A stretch of 57,105 nucleotides of DNA, from NCBI GenBank assembly GCA_022825745.1, contig JAJDWF010000050.1, positions 1 to 57,105 of the forward strand, in the 5' to 3' direction. Below the pieces are notes generated by a model. That model searched no databases, was not told where the DNA came from, and saw only the letters and a list, made by a program, of their open reading frames with translations. The stretch is from Dehalococcoidia bacterium (lineage in GTDB: Bacteria; Chloroflexota; Dehalococcoidia; Lucifugimonadales; UBA3495). The translations under genes and the position numbers were made by a program. Shown piece by piece: positions 18,991 to 28,164 of this stretch (within the stretch, counting starts at the first letter, position 1; the number at the start of each line of letters is the position of its first letter).

Positions 18991-20385
18991 TTACTCCTCG
19001 TTTGACGATGATAAAAGTCTAGCAGGAACGCCCGCCACTCGTCCAGCGGGAGGCACGTCTCTGGTGACCACCGATCCCGCGCCGGTCAGCGCCCCTTCCC
19101 CCACGGTTACCGGCGCGATCAGCATGGTATCGCTGCCAATGAACGCTCCTTCTCCCACAGTGGTTTGATGCTTTGCCACGCCGTCATAGTTGCAGGTGAT
19201 GGTGCCCGCGCCTACGTTCACCCCCGCGCCGATGTCCGCGTCTCCCAGGTAACAGAAGTGCCCCGCCGCGGTGGACGAACCGATCCGGCTGTTTTTCACC
19301 TCGACGTAGTTGCCGAGGTGAACCCCCCGCTCAATCACCGACTCGGGACGCAGATGGCTGTAAGGGCCGATGCTCACGTCGGTATGCACGGTGGATTCTT
19401 CAATCGTGGAGGCGACAATGCTGCACCGGTCGGCAACCGTTGAATCGCGGATCACCGAGTTGGGGCCGATCTCGCATCCCTCTCCTATCACGGTCTGCCC
19501 TGACAGCATGGTGTTCGGCTGAATCACGGTATCCATTCCGATTGTTACGTCGGCATCAATGTAGGTGGTGGCGGAATCGATGATGGTTACGCCCTCCAGC
19601 ATCCAGTGCGAATTGATGCGGTCCTGCAACACCGTGGCGACCGCCGACAACTGTTGCCTGTCGTTGACGCCCATGGCCTCGTCCGCCCAGGCAAAGGGCG
19701 CCGCGACCACGTCGTCGCCGGCCTTGTTACCCATCTCGGCCAGCGAAGTGAGGTAGGTCTCCCCGGAGGCGGACACAGGTATGCGGCCAACATTCTCGGC
19801 TAGCCACGGCCCGTTGAAACAGTACACGCCCGTATTCACCTCTGCTGGGCGACCCGGATCGCTTTCGCGGTCGGCCGCCTCAACGATTGCCGAAACCGGC
19901 CCCGCGGCATCCGTATCGCCGGGGTCAGCCCGTTCGATGTGCCCCAGGTCGGGGCCGAAAAAATCGGGCGCGGTGAGTATCGTCATCCGCCGGTCGGGAC
20001 GGGAAACGTGCTCGTCGAGCATCCGCCGCGTGGATTTCACCCGCACCAGCGGTGTGTCGGCCGCGGTCACCATCACCAACTCGGGTACCGAACGCAGCGC
20101 CCCTAATCCGCACGCCACGGCGTCTGCGGTTCCTTTGGCAGCCGGCTGGATGGCATAGTGAACGCGATCACCCAGCAGAGCGGCAATCTCCGGATGATTG
20201 TCCGGCGATGCAACCACCACGATGGTCTGTATGCCGCATTCGGTCAGCAGGTCCACGGGATACCGGATCAGTTCCTTGCCGGCCGCAGTGTGCAGCGGTT
20301 TTGCGATGCGCGAGCGCATGCGACTCCCGTGTCCCGCCGCCAGGATGATGCCGACGCTATCGGTTTGGGGCTGGGTCGCGCTCAT
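18991..20385 (-). CDS. glmU: Bifunctional UDP-GlcNAc pyrophosphorylase / GlcN-1-P acetyltransferase
   Basis: 464 residues from the ATG at 20385 (GGGAGG 6 nt upstream). The cytoplasmic enzyme makes UDP-GlcNAc for peptidoglycan. The N-terminal nucleotidyltransferase domain shows LAAGHGSRMRS...KPLHTAAGK near residue 15 and TAADTPLV near 107. The C-terminal left-handed beta-helix has hexapeptide repeats (about residues 260-450) with the acetyltransferase segment YDGVAKHQT near 405 and a GSVVTRDVP end. The length fits GlmU. Confidence 0.95.
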   Translation of the reverse strand: MSATQPQTDSVGIILAAGHGSRMRSRIAKPLHTAAGKELIRYPVDLLTECGIQTIVVVASPDNHPEIAALLGDRVHYAIQPAAKGTADAVACGLGALRSVPELVMVTAADTPLVRVKSTRRMLDEHVSRPDRRMTILTAPDFFGPDLGHIERADPGDTDAAGPVSAIVEAADRESDPGRPAEVNTGVYCFNGPWLAENVGRIPVSASGETYLTSLAEMGNKAGDDVVAAPFAWADEAMGVNDRQQLSAVATVLQDRINSHWMLEGVTIIDSATTYIDADVTIGMDTVIQPNTMLSGQTVIGEGCEIGPNSVIRDSTVADRCSIVASTIEESTVHTDVSIGPYSHLRPESVIERGVHLGNYVEVKNSRIGSSTAAGHFCYLGDADIGAGVNVGAGTITCNYDGVAKHQTTVGEGAFIGSDTMLIAPVTVGEGALTGAGSVVTRDVPPAGRVAGVPARLLSSSNEE

Positions 20386-20427
20386 GGCTGTCCTCCCGCG
20401 CAAATGGCCTGTGGCGATTCAGGGCGG

Positions 20428-20433
20428 ATTATA
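20428..20433 (-). promoter_or_regulatory. -10 element of the glmU promoter
   Basis: Perfect TATAAT on the minus strand (20433-20428), 43 nt upstream of the glmU ATG. The -35 is weak (TGCTAC at 18-nt spacing). Confidence 0.45.
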
Positions 20434-20492
20434 GCAAGGGGCCGGGTTCCCGTAGCAGTTGATTTGTTACGGATTCCGTCGCAATACGATAT

Positions 20493-20522
20493 TTGTTTTG
20501 GCAATGCCGCGGGCGGTATAAT
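20493..20522 (+). promoter_or_regulatory. Promoter of the P450 cluster
   Basis: TTGTTT (20493-20498), 18-nt spacer, perfect TATAAT (20517-20522). The start would be near 20529, giving a leader of about 115 nt before the first P450. Confidence 0.6.
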
Positions 20523-20644
20523 ATAAATCCGATTGAGATTGACCCCATTCGGTGCAATTGCTAGAATCTGGCAAACTCGCAAGAAATGCCGCTGGTGCAA
20601 GCTCCAGCGGTGCGGTCTGCCGTGACAGTTACGGGAGGGTTTGT

Positions 20645-21931
20645 ATGGTTACCACGTTCAATGAGAACCTGTTTTCGCCTGAGGTCATCCAGGACCCCTA
20701 TACCTATTTCGGGCGGATGCGGGAAGAAGACCCGGTCCACTGGAATGACCCCTACAAGCTTTGGGTCATCACCAAGTACAAGGACCTCGTTTGGGTGACC
20801 CGGCGGCCGGAGGCCTTCTCTTCGGAAGTGTTCCACCGGGATCCGCTGCCTCCTTATCCTTCCATCGACGAGTCCGACATGGGCCTCTACGAGGACGTGA
20901 GGAACTTCTTCAGCCAGTGGTTCATCCAGACCGACCGCCGCGCCGTCAGCGCCCACGCGGAGATCGCCGAACACGGCGGCCCCGACCACACCGACATGCG
21001 CAAGGTCATCCACGGCTACTTCACCCCCAAGGCCATGGAGCTGTGGCGCCCGCTGGTCCAGTCCGCCATCAAGCAACTGCTGGACGAGGCGGAAGACCGC
21101 GGCCACATGGACGTGATGCGCGACTACGCCACGCCCTTGCCCCTGCTGGTCATCGCCGCCATGATGGGCATTGAGACCTACGACCGGCAGTTCATCCGCT
21201 CGCTGGCCGAAAAGCTCCTGTTCATCGGTCGCGGCAACGCGGACCGGATGCAGCCGCTCTCCGAGGGCATCACCGAGTTGCAGGATTACCTCCGCCCCAT
21301 GGTCAAGGAACGCCTGAAGAACCCCAACGGCGACCTGCTGGACAAGATGACCGACGCCGCCCGGACCACCAACGCCGCCGGCAAGCAGATCATGGACGAG
21401 GAACAGGTGGTTGCCAACGCCATCCTCCTGCTCCTGGCCGGCCACGAGACCACCATCAACCTGATCTGCAACGGCACCCGCGCCTTCATGACGCATCCCG
21501 ACCAGTGGGAACTGTTCAAGACCGACCCTGCCGGCAAGATGATCCGCGCCACCGAAGAGTGCCTGCGGTACGACGCGCCGGTCAAGTCCATCACCCGCAT
21601 CGCCGGCGAGGACGTGGAACTGGGCGGCAAGACCATCCAAAAGGATGAGCGGATGCGCTGGTTCGTTACCTCCGCCAACCGCGACCCCGAAGTGTTCGAC
21701 CGCCCCGATGACTTCGACATCGAGCGCTACCCGAACCCACACGTGGCCTTCGGCAGCGGAATCCACCACTGCCTGGGCGCCACCCTGGCGCGCCTGGAAG
21801 GTCAGGAAGCGTTCAAGGCCATCGCCGAGCGGTTCCCGAACCTGAACATGGACGCGAACCCCGACGACTTGACCTACACCTCCAGCATCACCTTCCGCAC
21901 GCTGGAGCGGCTGCCGGTGAACCTGTCGTAA
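20645..21931 (+). CDS. Cytochrome P450 (1 of 3)
   Basis: 428 residues from the ATG at 20645 (ACGGGAGGG upstream; an upstream in-frame start at 20552 lacks one). Soluble bacterial class I type: I-helix LLLLAGHETTIN near residue 265, ExxR helix ATEECLRYDAP near 305, and heme-binding [18 protein letters not shown] near 370 with the axial Cys. It would oxidise a small hydrophobic substrate using electrons from a ferredoxin such as the one encoded at 24700. It is closely related to the next gene; both share a nearly identical nucleotide stretch over the I-helix, which points to tandem duplication. Confidence 0.95.
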   Translation: MVTTFNENLFSPEVIQDPYTYFGRMREEDPVHWNDPYKLWVITKYKDLVWVTRRPEAFSSEVFHRDPLPPYPSIDESDMGLYEDVRNFFSQWFIQTDRRAVSAHAEIAEHGGPDHTDMRKVIHGYFTPKAMELWRPLVQSAIKQLLDEAEDRGHMDVMRDYATPLPLLVIAAMMGIETYDRQFIRSLAEKLLFIGRGNADRMQPLSEGITELQDYLRPMVKERLKNPNGDLLDKMTDAARTTNAAGKQIMDEEQVVANAILLLLAGHETTINLICNGTRAFMTHPDQWELFKTDPAGKMIRATEECLRYDAPVKSITRIAGEDVELGGKTIQKDERMRWFVTSANRDPEVFDRPDDFDIERYPNPHVAFGSGIHHCLGATLARLEGQEAFKAIAERFPNLNMDANPDDLTYTSSITFRTLERLPVNLS

Positions 21932-21973
21932 AGCCCGGTTCCCAACCGATCAATCAACCGGAGGTTTCAACCA

Positions 21974-23248
21974 ATGGTCAGCACCTTCAACGACAACCCG
22001 TTTTCGCTGGAAGCCATCTACAAGCCGTATGACTTCTACAACCGGCTGCGTGAGCACCAGCCCGTGTACTACAACGAGGAACTTGAGGTCTGGATGATCA
22101 CCTCGTGGGAGCACCTGGTCTGGGTCACCCGCCACCCCGAGGCCTTCTCGTCCAGCGTGTACGCGCGGGACACGAAGCCGCCGAATCCTGCCATCGACGA
22201 AGATGACATGGAGCTCTACAACTTTATCAAGAAGTGGCAGGTCTCCCGTTTCATACAGCACGACCAGCGGCGCTACAACTCCGAGATGTCCGGCGCCGAC
22301 CATGTCGATATGCGTCGCGTGATGCACGGTTACTTTACGCCCAAGAGCATCGAGATGTGGCGCCCGCTGGTGCAGTCCGCCATCGACGAACTGCTGGACG
22401 CTGTGGAAGAGAAGGGTCGCATGGACGTCATGGCCGACCTGGCCACTCCTTTGCCCCTGCTGGTTATCGCCCGCATGCTCGGCATTCCCGACAGTGAGCG
22501 ACCCCGCCTGCGCGAACTGGCCAAGGACCTGCGTTTCCTCAACCGCGAGGGTCCCGACCGCATGAGGCCCCTGAGCCAGGCTGTGCAGAACCTCCAGGAC
22601 TTCATCGCGCCCATGGTCGAAGACCGGATGCAGAATCCTGAGAACTTCGACTCGCTGGACCTGATGCAGGTGGTATGCGAGGGTGAGCGCAAGGGCGTGT
22701 TCAACCGCGAAATGACCATCAACAACATCATGCTGCTGTTGTCCGCCGGCCACGAGACCACCATCAACCTCATCTGCAACGGCACGCTGGCGTTCACCCA
22801 GCACCCCGACCAGTGGGCCATCCTCAAGTCCGATCCCGAGGGCAAGACCGTGCGCGCCACCGAAGAGGCTCTGCGCTACGACTCTCCGGTCCGTTCCATC
22901 CAGCGCATCGCCATGGACGACATCGAGTTGAACGGCCAGCAGATCAAGAAGGACGACCGGGTCCGCTGGTTCATCCCCGGTGCCAACCGCGACCCCAAGG
23001 TGTTCGACCGCGCCGACGACTTCGATATCGAGCGCTATCCCAACCAGCACGTAGCCTTTGGCAGCGGCATCCACCACTGCCTGGGCGCCACGCTGGCTCG
23101 CTTGGAAGGTCAGGAGATCTTCCGCAACCTGGCCAATCGCTTTGACAAGGTTGAGCTTGAAATCCCGTTGGAAGACGTGCAGTACGACCGCGTGCTCACA
23201 TTCCGCGCCGTGGAGGCTCTGCCAGTCTCGGTGACCAGCGCCAAATAG
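21974..23248 (+). CDS. Cytochrome P450 (2 of 3)
   Basis: 424 residues; the ATG has CGGAGG upstream, 42 nt after P450-1. Visible: I-helix LLLSAGHETTIN near residue 255, ExxR in TEEALRYDSP near 300, and heme loop [18 protein letters not shown] near 360. The start MVSTFNDNPFSLEAIYKP parallels MVTTFNENLFSPEVIQDP of the first copy. The same unit and the absence of a terminator between them suggest co-transcription. It probably takes a related substrate. Confidence 0.95.
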   Translation: MVSTFNDNPFSLEAIYKPYDFYNRLREHQPVYYNEELEVWMITSWEHLVWVTRHPEAFSSSVYARDTKPPNPAIDEDDMELYNFIKKWQVSRFIQHDQRRYNSEMSGADHVDMRRVMHGYFTPKSIEMWRPLVQSAIDELLDAVEEKGRMDVMADLATPLPLLVIARMLGIPDSERPRLRELAKDLRFLNREGPDRMRPLSQAVQNLQDFIAPMVEDRMQNPENFDSLDLMQVVCEGERKGVFNREMTINNIMLLLSAGHETTINLICNGTLAFTQHPDQWAILKSDPEGKTVRATEEALRYDSPVRSIQRIAMDDIELNGQQIKKDDRVRWFIPGANRDPKVFDRADDFDIERYPNQHVAFGSGIHHCLGATLARLEGQEIFRNLANRFDKVELEIPLEDVQYDRVLTFRAVEALPVSVTSAK

Positions 23249-23275
23249 CGCCTCGTCGCTTGTCGCAATCCAGGG

Positions 23276-23305
23276 CGGCCCATCGCTTTTTCGAGCGGTG
23301 GGCCG
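23276..23305. terminator. 12-bp stem-loop between P450-2 and P450-3
   Basis: CGGCCCATCGCT (23276-23287) pairs with AGCGGTGGGCCG (23294-23305) with one G.U across a 6-nt loop. There is no clean T-run after it, so it could be a weak terminator or an mRNA 3'-end stabiliser. Confidence 0.5.
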
Positions 23306-23328
23306 TCGTCTGTCCCACCGTCCGTTCG

Positions 23329-23356
23329 TTTGAATTGTTGCATTGCTTGTGATAAT
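23329..23356 (+). promoter_or_regulatory. Candidate promoter of P450-3 and ferredoxin
   Basis: TTTGAA (23329-23334), 16-nt spacer, GATAAT (23351-23356) with a TGT extension just upstream. It would give P450-3 and the ferredoxin their own transcript, after the hairpin. Confidence 0.45.
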
Positions 23357-23394
23357 TTTACGGCGCACCAGCTAGCCTACAGCGGGGTCCTTCC

Positions 23395-24624
23395 ATGCCT
23401 CACCATGCCCACGATGACCTCTTCGCGCCCGACGCCATCCGCGACCCTTACGGCTACTTCGGCGCTTGGCGGTCGGAGTCCCCGGTCCACTGGAACGAGC
23501 AGTATCAAATGTGGGTGGTGACCAGCTACGACCGGCTGGTTTGGACCGCCCGACACCCCGAGTATTTTTCCTCCGAGGTAGCCCTGCGCGACAACAAGCC
23601 CCCTTCCCCGACCATCCCCGAGGAGGATATGGAGCTGTTCGCGGCGGTGCGCCAGTGGATGGCCGCCCGTTTCACCCAGAACGACGGGGCGAAGCACAAG
23701 GAAAAGCGCAAGGTGGTGCACGGCTACTTCACCCCCAAGGCCATGGACACCTGGCGTCCGCTGGTGCGGCAGACGGTGAACGAGCTGCTGGACGATCTGC
23801 AAGGCGCTGGCCGCATGGACGTGATGCACGACTTCGCCACGCCGCTGACCTACAGCATCATCGCCGGCCTGATGGACATACCGCCCACCGACCGCGCCTT
23901 CGTCAAGGAGCTCTGCGGGCAGATGTGCGGCTTCGACGGCAACGACCCCAACCGCATCCGCGATTACGCCGCCGGCGTGCAGGCGGTTACCGATTACCTC
24001 GCTCCCATCGTCGCTGAGCGGGTACGCGATCCCGGCGACGACCTGCTGTCGGTAATCTGTCGGGGTGAAATCATGGGGGCGTACACCCGCGACGAGGTGC
24101 TGGCCAACGCCTTGCTTCTGCTGGTTGCGGGCCACGAGACCACCAACGACCTGATTTCCAACGGCGTTCTAGCGTTCGCCCAGCATTCCGACCAGTTCGA
24201 CCTGCTGCGCACCGACCCCGATGGACGCATCGTCGGTGCCGTCGAAGAAGTGCTGCGCTACGACTCGCCGCTCAAGTCGATACAGCGTGTGGCGACGCAG
24301 GACGTTGATATGGGCGACGGACAAACAGTGGGCAAGGACGACCGGGTGCGCTGGGTGATTTCATCCGCGAACCGCGATCCGGAAGTGTTTGAGAACCCGG
24401 ACGGGATGGACATAACCCGCGATCCCAACCCCCACGTTGCCTTTGGCAGCGGCGTCCATCACTGCTTGGGCGCTACTCTCGCTCGCCTGGAGGGGCAGGA
24501 AGCCTTCGCCGAGCTGGCCCGACGCTTTGAAGGAATCGAATTGGAAACTGACCCCGACCGGCTGGAATACCTGCCCAGCGTCGGACAGCGAACCCTGTTG
24601 AATCTCCCCGTCAGCATGCAATAG
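23395..24624 (+). CDS. Cytochrome P450 (3 of 3)
   Basis: 409 residues. I-helix [14 protein letters not shown] near residue 242, ExxR in [10 protein letters not shown] near 282, and heme loop [18 protein letters not shown] near 345. It is more distant from the other two than they are from each other (a shorter B-C region, no insert around residue 95). The ribosome site is poor. A ferredoxin gene follows 75 nt downstream and is the likely electron donor. Substrate unknown. Confidence 0.94.
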   Translation: MPHHAHDDLFAPDAIRDPYGYFGAWRSESPVHWNEQYQMWVVTSYDRLVWTARHPEYFSSEVALRDNKPPSPTIPEEDMELFAAVRQWMAARFTQNDGAKHKEKRKVVHGYFTPKAMDTWRPLVRQTVNELLDDLQGAGRMDVMHDFATPLTYSIIAGLMDIPPTDRAFVKELCGQMCGFDGNDPNRIRDYAAGVQAVTDYLAPIVAERVRDPGDDLLSVICRGEIMGAYTRDEVLANALLLLVAGHETTNDLISNGVLAFAQHSDQFDLLRTDPDGRIVGAVEEVLRYDSPLKSIQRVATQDVDMGDGQTVGKDDRVRWVISSANRDPEVFENPDGMDITRDPNPHVAFGSGVHHCLGATLARLEGQEAFAELARRFEGIELETDPDRLEYLPSVGQRTLLNLPVSMQ

Positions 24625-24699
24625 CGCCATACCCACCGGCCGCCGCTGCTGACCATCATTACTGCCGCATTTACCCTGAACCATGAGGAGGTTACCCCA

Positions 24700-24924
24700 A
24701 TGGCCCGACAGTTGAAAATCACCGTGGACTACAACGTCTGCGTAGGCAACGCGATGTGTGAGACCTTCGCCGAGAATACCTTCGGCCTCAACGAAGACCG
24801 TCAGTCCTACGTCAAAGACCCGGCCGGTGATCCCGAGGAAACCATCATCGAAGCCGCCGAAAACTGCCCGGTGACCGCCATCACGGTCGAGGACGCCGAA
24901 ACCGGCGAAATCCTGTTCCCGTAG
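24700..24924 (+). CDS. 3Fe-4S-type ferredoxin, P450 partner
   Basis: 74 residues, ATG with GAGGAGG upstream. Only three cluster cysteines are visible: C-V-G-N-A-M-C near residues 14-20 and NCPVTAI near 56. The missing second Cys of the C-x-x-C-x-x-C motif (here Gly-Asn) fits the 3Fe-4S ferredoxins that serve bacterial P450s. It would pass single electrons from a ferredoxin reductase to the three P450s upstream. No ferredoxin reductase gene is next to the cluster. Confidence 0.88.
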   Translation: MARQLKITVDYNVCVGNAMCETFAENTFGLNEDRQSYVKDPAGDPEETIIEAAENCPVTAITVEDAETGEILFP

Positions 24925-24949
24925 CCGCTTTTTCCTGTTGCAAGAACCG

Positions 24950-24978
24950 GTAAGGGCGGTCCTCGTGGCTGCCCCTAC
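24950..24978. repeat. 29-nt palindromic repeat, copy C (variant core)
   Basis: Arms GTAAGGGCGG and CTGCCCCTAC flank the core TCCTCGTGG. It has the same length and arms as the copies at 6790 and 55576 but another core. It lies between the convergent ferredoxin and LLM genes. Confidence 0.6.
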
Positions 24979-25976
24979 ATTTTCGCGATTACTTCCTCGC
25001 CGAACCTGCGGATGATGTCGCTGGGTTCGTGGCTTACGGCCATGATTTGCAGCACATCGACGCCCGATGACGCGATCTGCGACACCTTGGCGCGGCATTC
25101 TTCCGGCGTGCCCACCACCGCAAACCGGTCGGCCAGATAGTCGGTAACGCCGAACTCGTCGCTGATGGCCGCGTTGCGCGTGTCGCCCACCTGCTCGTGC
25201 TCGGCCGGCACGTATTCGCCCTGGATTGCCATCATCGCCTCGTGCAGTTCCTCGGGAACATGCTTGCCTTCCAGGGTGAAACGGAAGGCGTGGTGCGCGC
25301 TCGCCGACAGTGCCATCTTGATCTCGTCGATGGCCGCGTCGTGGTCGTCGTCGATGTTGCACTTGGCCAGCGCCCAGACCTCAGTCGTTCCCAGCGGCTT
25401 GCCCACGTTCCACTCTCCGGCGCGCACGTGCGCCACGGTGTCCTCCAGTATCTCCGGCGTCAACCCGGTGTGAATCATCACCCGGTCGGCAATCTCTCCG
25501 GCGATGCGCAGCGTGCGCGGCCCTTCGGCGGACATCATTATGGGGGCAGGTTCCTTGCTCCAGCGCACGTGCCCCTCCCTGCCCAGGTACTCGGCGGACT
25601 CGCCGGCCATAAACGAGCGTAAGGCGCTGACGTACTCGCGCAAGGCGGCCAGCCGGGCCGGCCGCAGCCCCAGGTTCAGAATGGCCGAGTCGCCGGTGCC
25701 AATGCCCATGAAAGCTCGCCCGCCGGAAAGCTCGTGCAGCGAGGCGATTGCCGACGCCATCACCGCCGGATGACGGGTCAGCGGGTTGCTCACTGACGGC
25801 CCTATGTGCACCCGCTCCGTCTCCATTGCCGCCACCGTCAGCGACACAATCAATTCCCGGAACAGCGATTGGGAATCTGCGACGCCGATGTAGTCAAACC
25901 CCAGCGATTCGGCCAGGCGAACGTGTTGGCGAAAGGAATCGTAGGAGGTCGGGAGGAGGGTTACGCCGTATTTCAT
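24975..25976 (-). CDS. LLM class oxidoreductase, probably F420-dependent (Mer-like)
   Basis: 333 residues from the ATG at 25976, 4 nt after the rmuC stop. The segment IGPSVSNPLTRHPAV near residue 65, followed by GGRAFMGIGTGDSAILNLG, is the same Mer-like signature as in the gene at 4671. These enzymes use F420 as hydride carrier in the cytoplasm. Weak AAGG is upstream of the start, so it may be translated by coupling to rmuC. Substrate unknown. Confidence 0.85.
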   Translation of the reverse strand: MKYGVTLLPTSYDSFRQHVRLAESLGFDYIGVADSQSLFRELIVSLTVAAMETERVHIGPSVSNPLTRHPAVMASAIASLHELSGGRAFMGIGTGDSAILNLGLRPARLAALREYVSALRSFMAGESAEYLGREGHVRWSKEPAPIMMSAEGPRTLRIAGEIADRVMIHTGLTPEILEDTVAHVRAGEWNVGKPLGTTEVWALAKCNIDDDHDAAIDEIKMALSASAHHAFRFTLEGKHVPEELHEAMMAIQGEYVPAEHEQVGDTRNAAISDEFGVTDYLADRFAVVGTPEECRAKVSQIASSGVDVLQIMAVSHEPSDIIRRFGEEVIAKM

Positions 25977-25980
25977 GGGG

Positions 25981-27213
25981 TTAAGCCGCCTTTGTGTAGT
26001 CATCGGTGGCATACGTCAGTTGTCGCGCGTTGTCCAGTATTGCTTCGGGGGAGTTGAGCGTCTCGGGGTCTCCCACGCCCAGCTCGGCCATTCGGCGCGC
26101 TGAAACCATTACGCTGCTTTCCAAAGTCCCCGCAGTATTATTGAAGGCAGCCACCGTTTGATTTATACGCTGTCGCAAGGTCCCGTAATTGTCGACGAAC
26201 CTGATTAGCCGCTGGTGCATTTCGGCCCCTATGACGCGGATTTGTTCCGCGTTTTGAGCCAGTTCCTGTTGCTGCCAACCATTGTTCACAGCCCAGAGCA
26301 TAGCAATCAGTGATGCCGGAGTTGCGATTGCCACCCGGCGACTCATCGCATACTCAACCAAGTCAGGGCTGGCCCTTAGAGCTGCCGCTAGGAACTGGTC
26401 GCCGGGCACAAACATCACAACGAAATCCAAAGACCCGTCAACCTTTTCCCCGTATCGCTTGCTGCTCAAATTGTTAACTTGATTCCGCAGCGCGTTTGCG
26501 TGACGTGTCCACGCGGCATCAGCAGCCGTCTCATCATCAGCCTGACTGGCGTCCATGTAGGCAGCCGTGGATGCTTTGGCGTCTACCACAATGGCCCGCC
26601 GCTCCGGCAGCTTAACCACCATGTCAGGGCGGTCTTGAGAGTTCCTGGTTGTTTGTTGCTCCGCGAAATCGCAATATGCGGTCATGCCGGCTAGGTCAAC
26701 AACCCGTTGCAATTGAATCTCGCCCCAATTTCCCACCGCGCGATTATCGCTGCGCAGGGCTCCGGACAGATTGGCAGTTTCGACGGTTATCGAATGCAGT
26801 CGCTCGTTTAATTGGTCTATCCTGGGGTTCAGGTTGCCGTAGTCCTCGGCCAATGGCTTCACTAGCTCTTGGAACTGACGATGCCGTTGGTCCAGCTCGC
26901 GTTGAGCGGTTTCCATGGTGGCGCCCAGTTTTTGGTCCGCCAACTGCATGAACTGCTCATTATTGCCTTGCAGCGCTTGACTGGCGACAGCCTGAAACTC
27001 CGTGGTCAACTGCTCTTTGGCGCTATTGATGAGCTCCTGAGCGGTAGCGCTCTGCGCTATCTGCTTGTTCAGTTCTTCAGTCCTCTCTCTGTGTACGGTT
27101 TCTAGGCCACGAATTTTGCTGGTGTCGAGCCAAGTAGAAACCAAATAGCCGACGATAAGACCCACTGCCAGACCAATAGCAACGCCGGTGATGAGAGCGT
27201 TTGATAATTCCAT
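25981..27213 (-). CDS. rmuC: RmuC-family protein
   Basis: 410 residues from the ATG at 27213 (GGAGG 7 nt upstream; a longer frame to 27390 has no ribosome site). One N-terminal transmembrane helix (residues 5-27, ALITGVAIGLAVGLIVGYLV), then a coiled coil to about residue 170, then the RmuC nuclease-like domain with WGEIQLQRVVDLAGM near 177, RRAIVVDAKAS near 215 and FVVMFVPGDQFLAAAL near 260. RmuC limits inversions at short inverted repeats in E. coli. The linked LLM gene is only 4 nt downstream, an unusual partner. Confidence 0.9.
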   Translation of the reverse strand: MELSNALITGVAIGLAVGLIVGYLVSTWLDTSKIRGLETVHRERTEELNKQIAQSATAQELINSAKEQLTTEFQAVASQALQGNNEQFMQLADQKLGATMETAQRELDQRHRQFQELVKPLAEDYGNLNPRIDQLNERLHSITVETANLSGALRSDNRAVGNWGEIQLQRVVDLAGMTAYCDFAEQQTTRNSQDRPDMVVKLPERRAIVVDAKASTAAYMDASQADDETAADAAWTRHANALRNQVNNLSSKRYGEKVDGSLDFVVMFVPGDQFLAAALRASPDLVEYAMSRRVAIATPASLIAMLWAVNNGWQQQELAQNAEQIRVIGAEMHQRLIRFVDNYGTLRQRINQTVAAFNNTAGTLESSVMVSARRMAELGVGDPETLNSPEAILDNARQLTYATDDYTKAA

Positions 27214-27389
27214 TGGTAGTCCTCCAGTTTCGTATTCTTCGTTCCCTTGAACGAATTTTAGCAAACTGGCTTGCCTGCTGCCCAATTGAGGAACCGGAAT
27301 CCGGCAACTACGACGCTTTGGACCGAACGCTGGACAGGTTATACTTTGTGTACCCAAAAACTGCCGGCCGGTATGTATGGAGGCCAGCA

Positions 27390-27950
27390 ATGACCACCGC
27401 TCGAAAACTTCTTACTGCCGATGACCTGCTGGCGCTGCCCGACGACGGCAACCGTCACGAACTGGTCCGTGGAGAATTGATAACAATGCCGCCGCCTGGA
27501 ATTGCGCACGCCGTGGTAACCGGCCAACTCGGGGGCCACGTATGGCACTTTATCCGAGCAAACGACTTGGATTTCATTGCCGGCCCGGAAGCAGCGGCCT
27601 ATGTTGAGCAAAACCCGGATACGGTCCGAGCTGCCGACTACGCGCTAATCCCCTATCGGCGTGGTGTTGACTCCCTACCGGAACGAGGTTATGTCCCCGG
27701 CCTGATTCCCGCGCTAGTCGTAGAAGTAATTTCGCCAGGCTACCGTTCAGCCGTTGCTGTTGATGACCGGATCCAGATGTGGCTGGATGCAGGCGTGAAG
27801 TTGGTTGTAGTGGCCCACATTGACACGCAAGAGATCGTTACCCACCGCGACGACGGAGCGGTGCAGAGCTTCATCATGGGTGACACGCTCATCCTTGACC
27901 CAGTATTACCCGGTTTCACTTGCCCGGTGGATGATATTTTCGCTTATTAG
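27390..27950 (+). CDS. Uma2 family endonuclease-like protein (DUF820)
   Basis: 186 residues, ATG with TGGAGG 6 nt upstream. It shows the Uma2 pattern: LTADDLLALPDDGNRHELVRGEL at residues 8-30 in pieces, PDTVRAADYALIP near 86 and IPALVVEVISPGYR near 112 with the PD-(D/E)xK-like Asp and Glu. Uma2 proteins are abundant in cyanobacteria and Chloroflexota; their biological role is not established. The C-terminus LPGFTCPVDDIF is typical. It is divergent from rmuC. Confidence 0.88.
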   Translation: MTTARKLLTADDLLALPDDGNRHELVRGELITMPPPGIAHAVVTGQLGGHVWHFIRANDLDFIAGPEAAAYVEQNPDTVRAADYALIPYRRGVDSLPERGYVPGLIPALVVEVISPGYRSAVAVDDRIQMWLDAGVKLVVVAHIDTQEIVTHRDDGAVQSFIMGDTLILDPVLPGFTCPVDDIFAY

Positions 27951-28150
27951 CCCCCGCCCGTCCACGTCTGCGTGCGTGCCATGTCAATCGTCGTCTGCAC
28001 CGTCAGGTTGTGGCCGGCCTGGTTCTCCGAGCGGGCCAACTCCCGCTGATGCCTCGTCTGCTCGGTGTCCACGTCGGGGCCACCACCGGCCAATGTTCGT
28101 GAGCGGGCGGCCCATTGCCGGATGCGTATCAATGCGCGTTCCAATCGCAT
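27947..28150 (-). CDS. Small hypothetical protein downstream of aroC
   Basis: 67 residues, ATG 14 nt after the aroC stop with AAGG upstream, so it could be the last gene of the aroE-aroC unit. It is basic, has no cysteine, and overlaps the end of the Uma2 gene on the other strand by 4 nt. I do not recognise it. It may be a real gene or a chance frame in GC-rich sequence. Confidence 0.35.
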   Translation of the reverse strand: MRLERALIRIRQWAARSRTLAGGGPDVDTEQTRHQRELARSENQAGHNLTVQTTIDMARTQTWTGGG

Positions 28151-28164
28151 GAAGTCGTCCGCCT

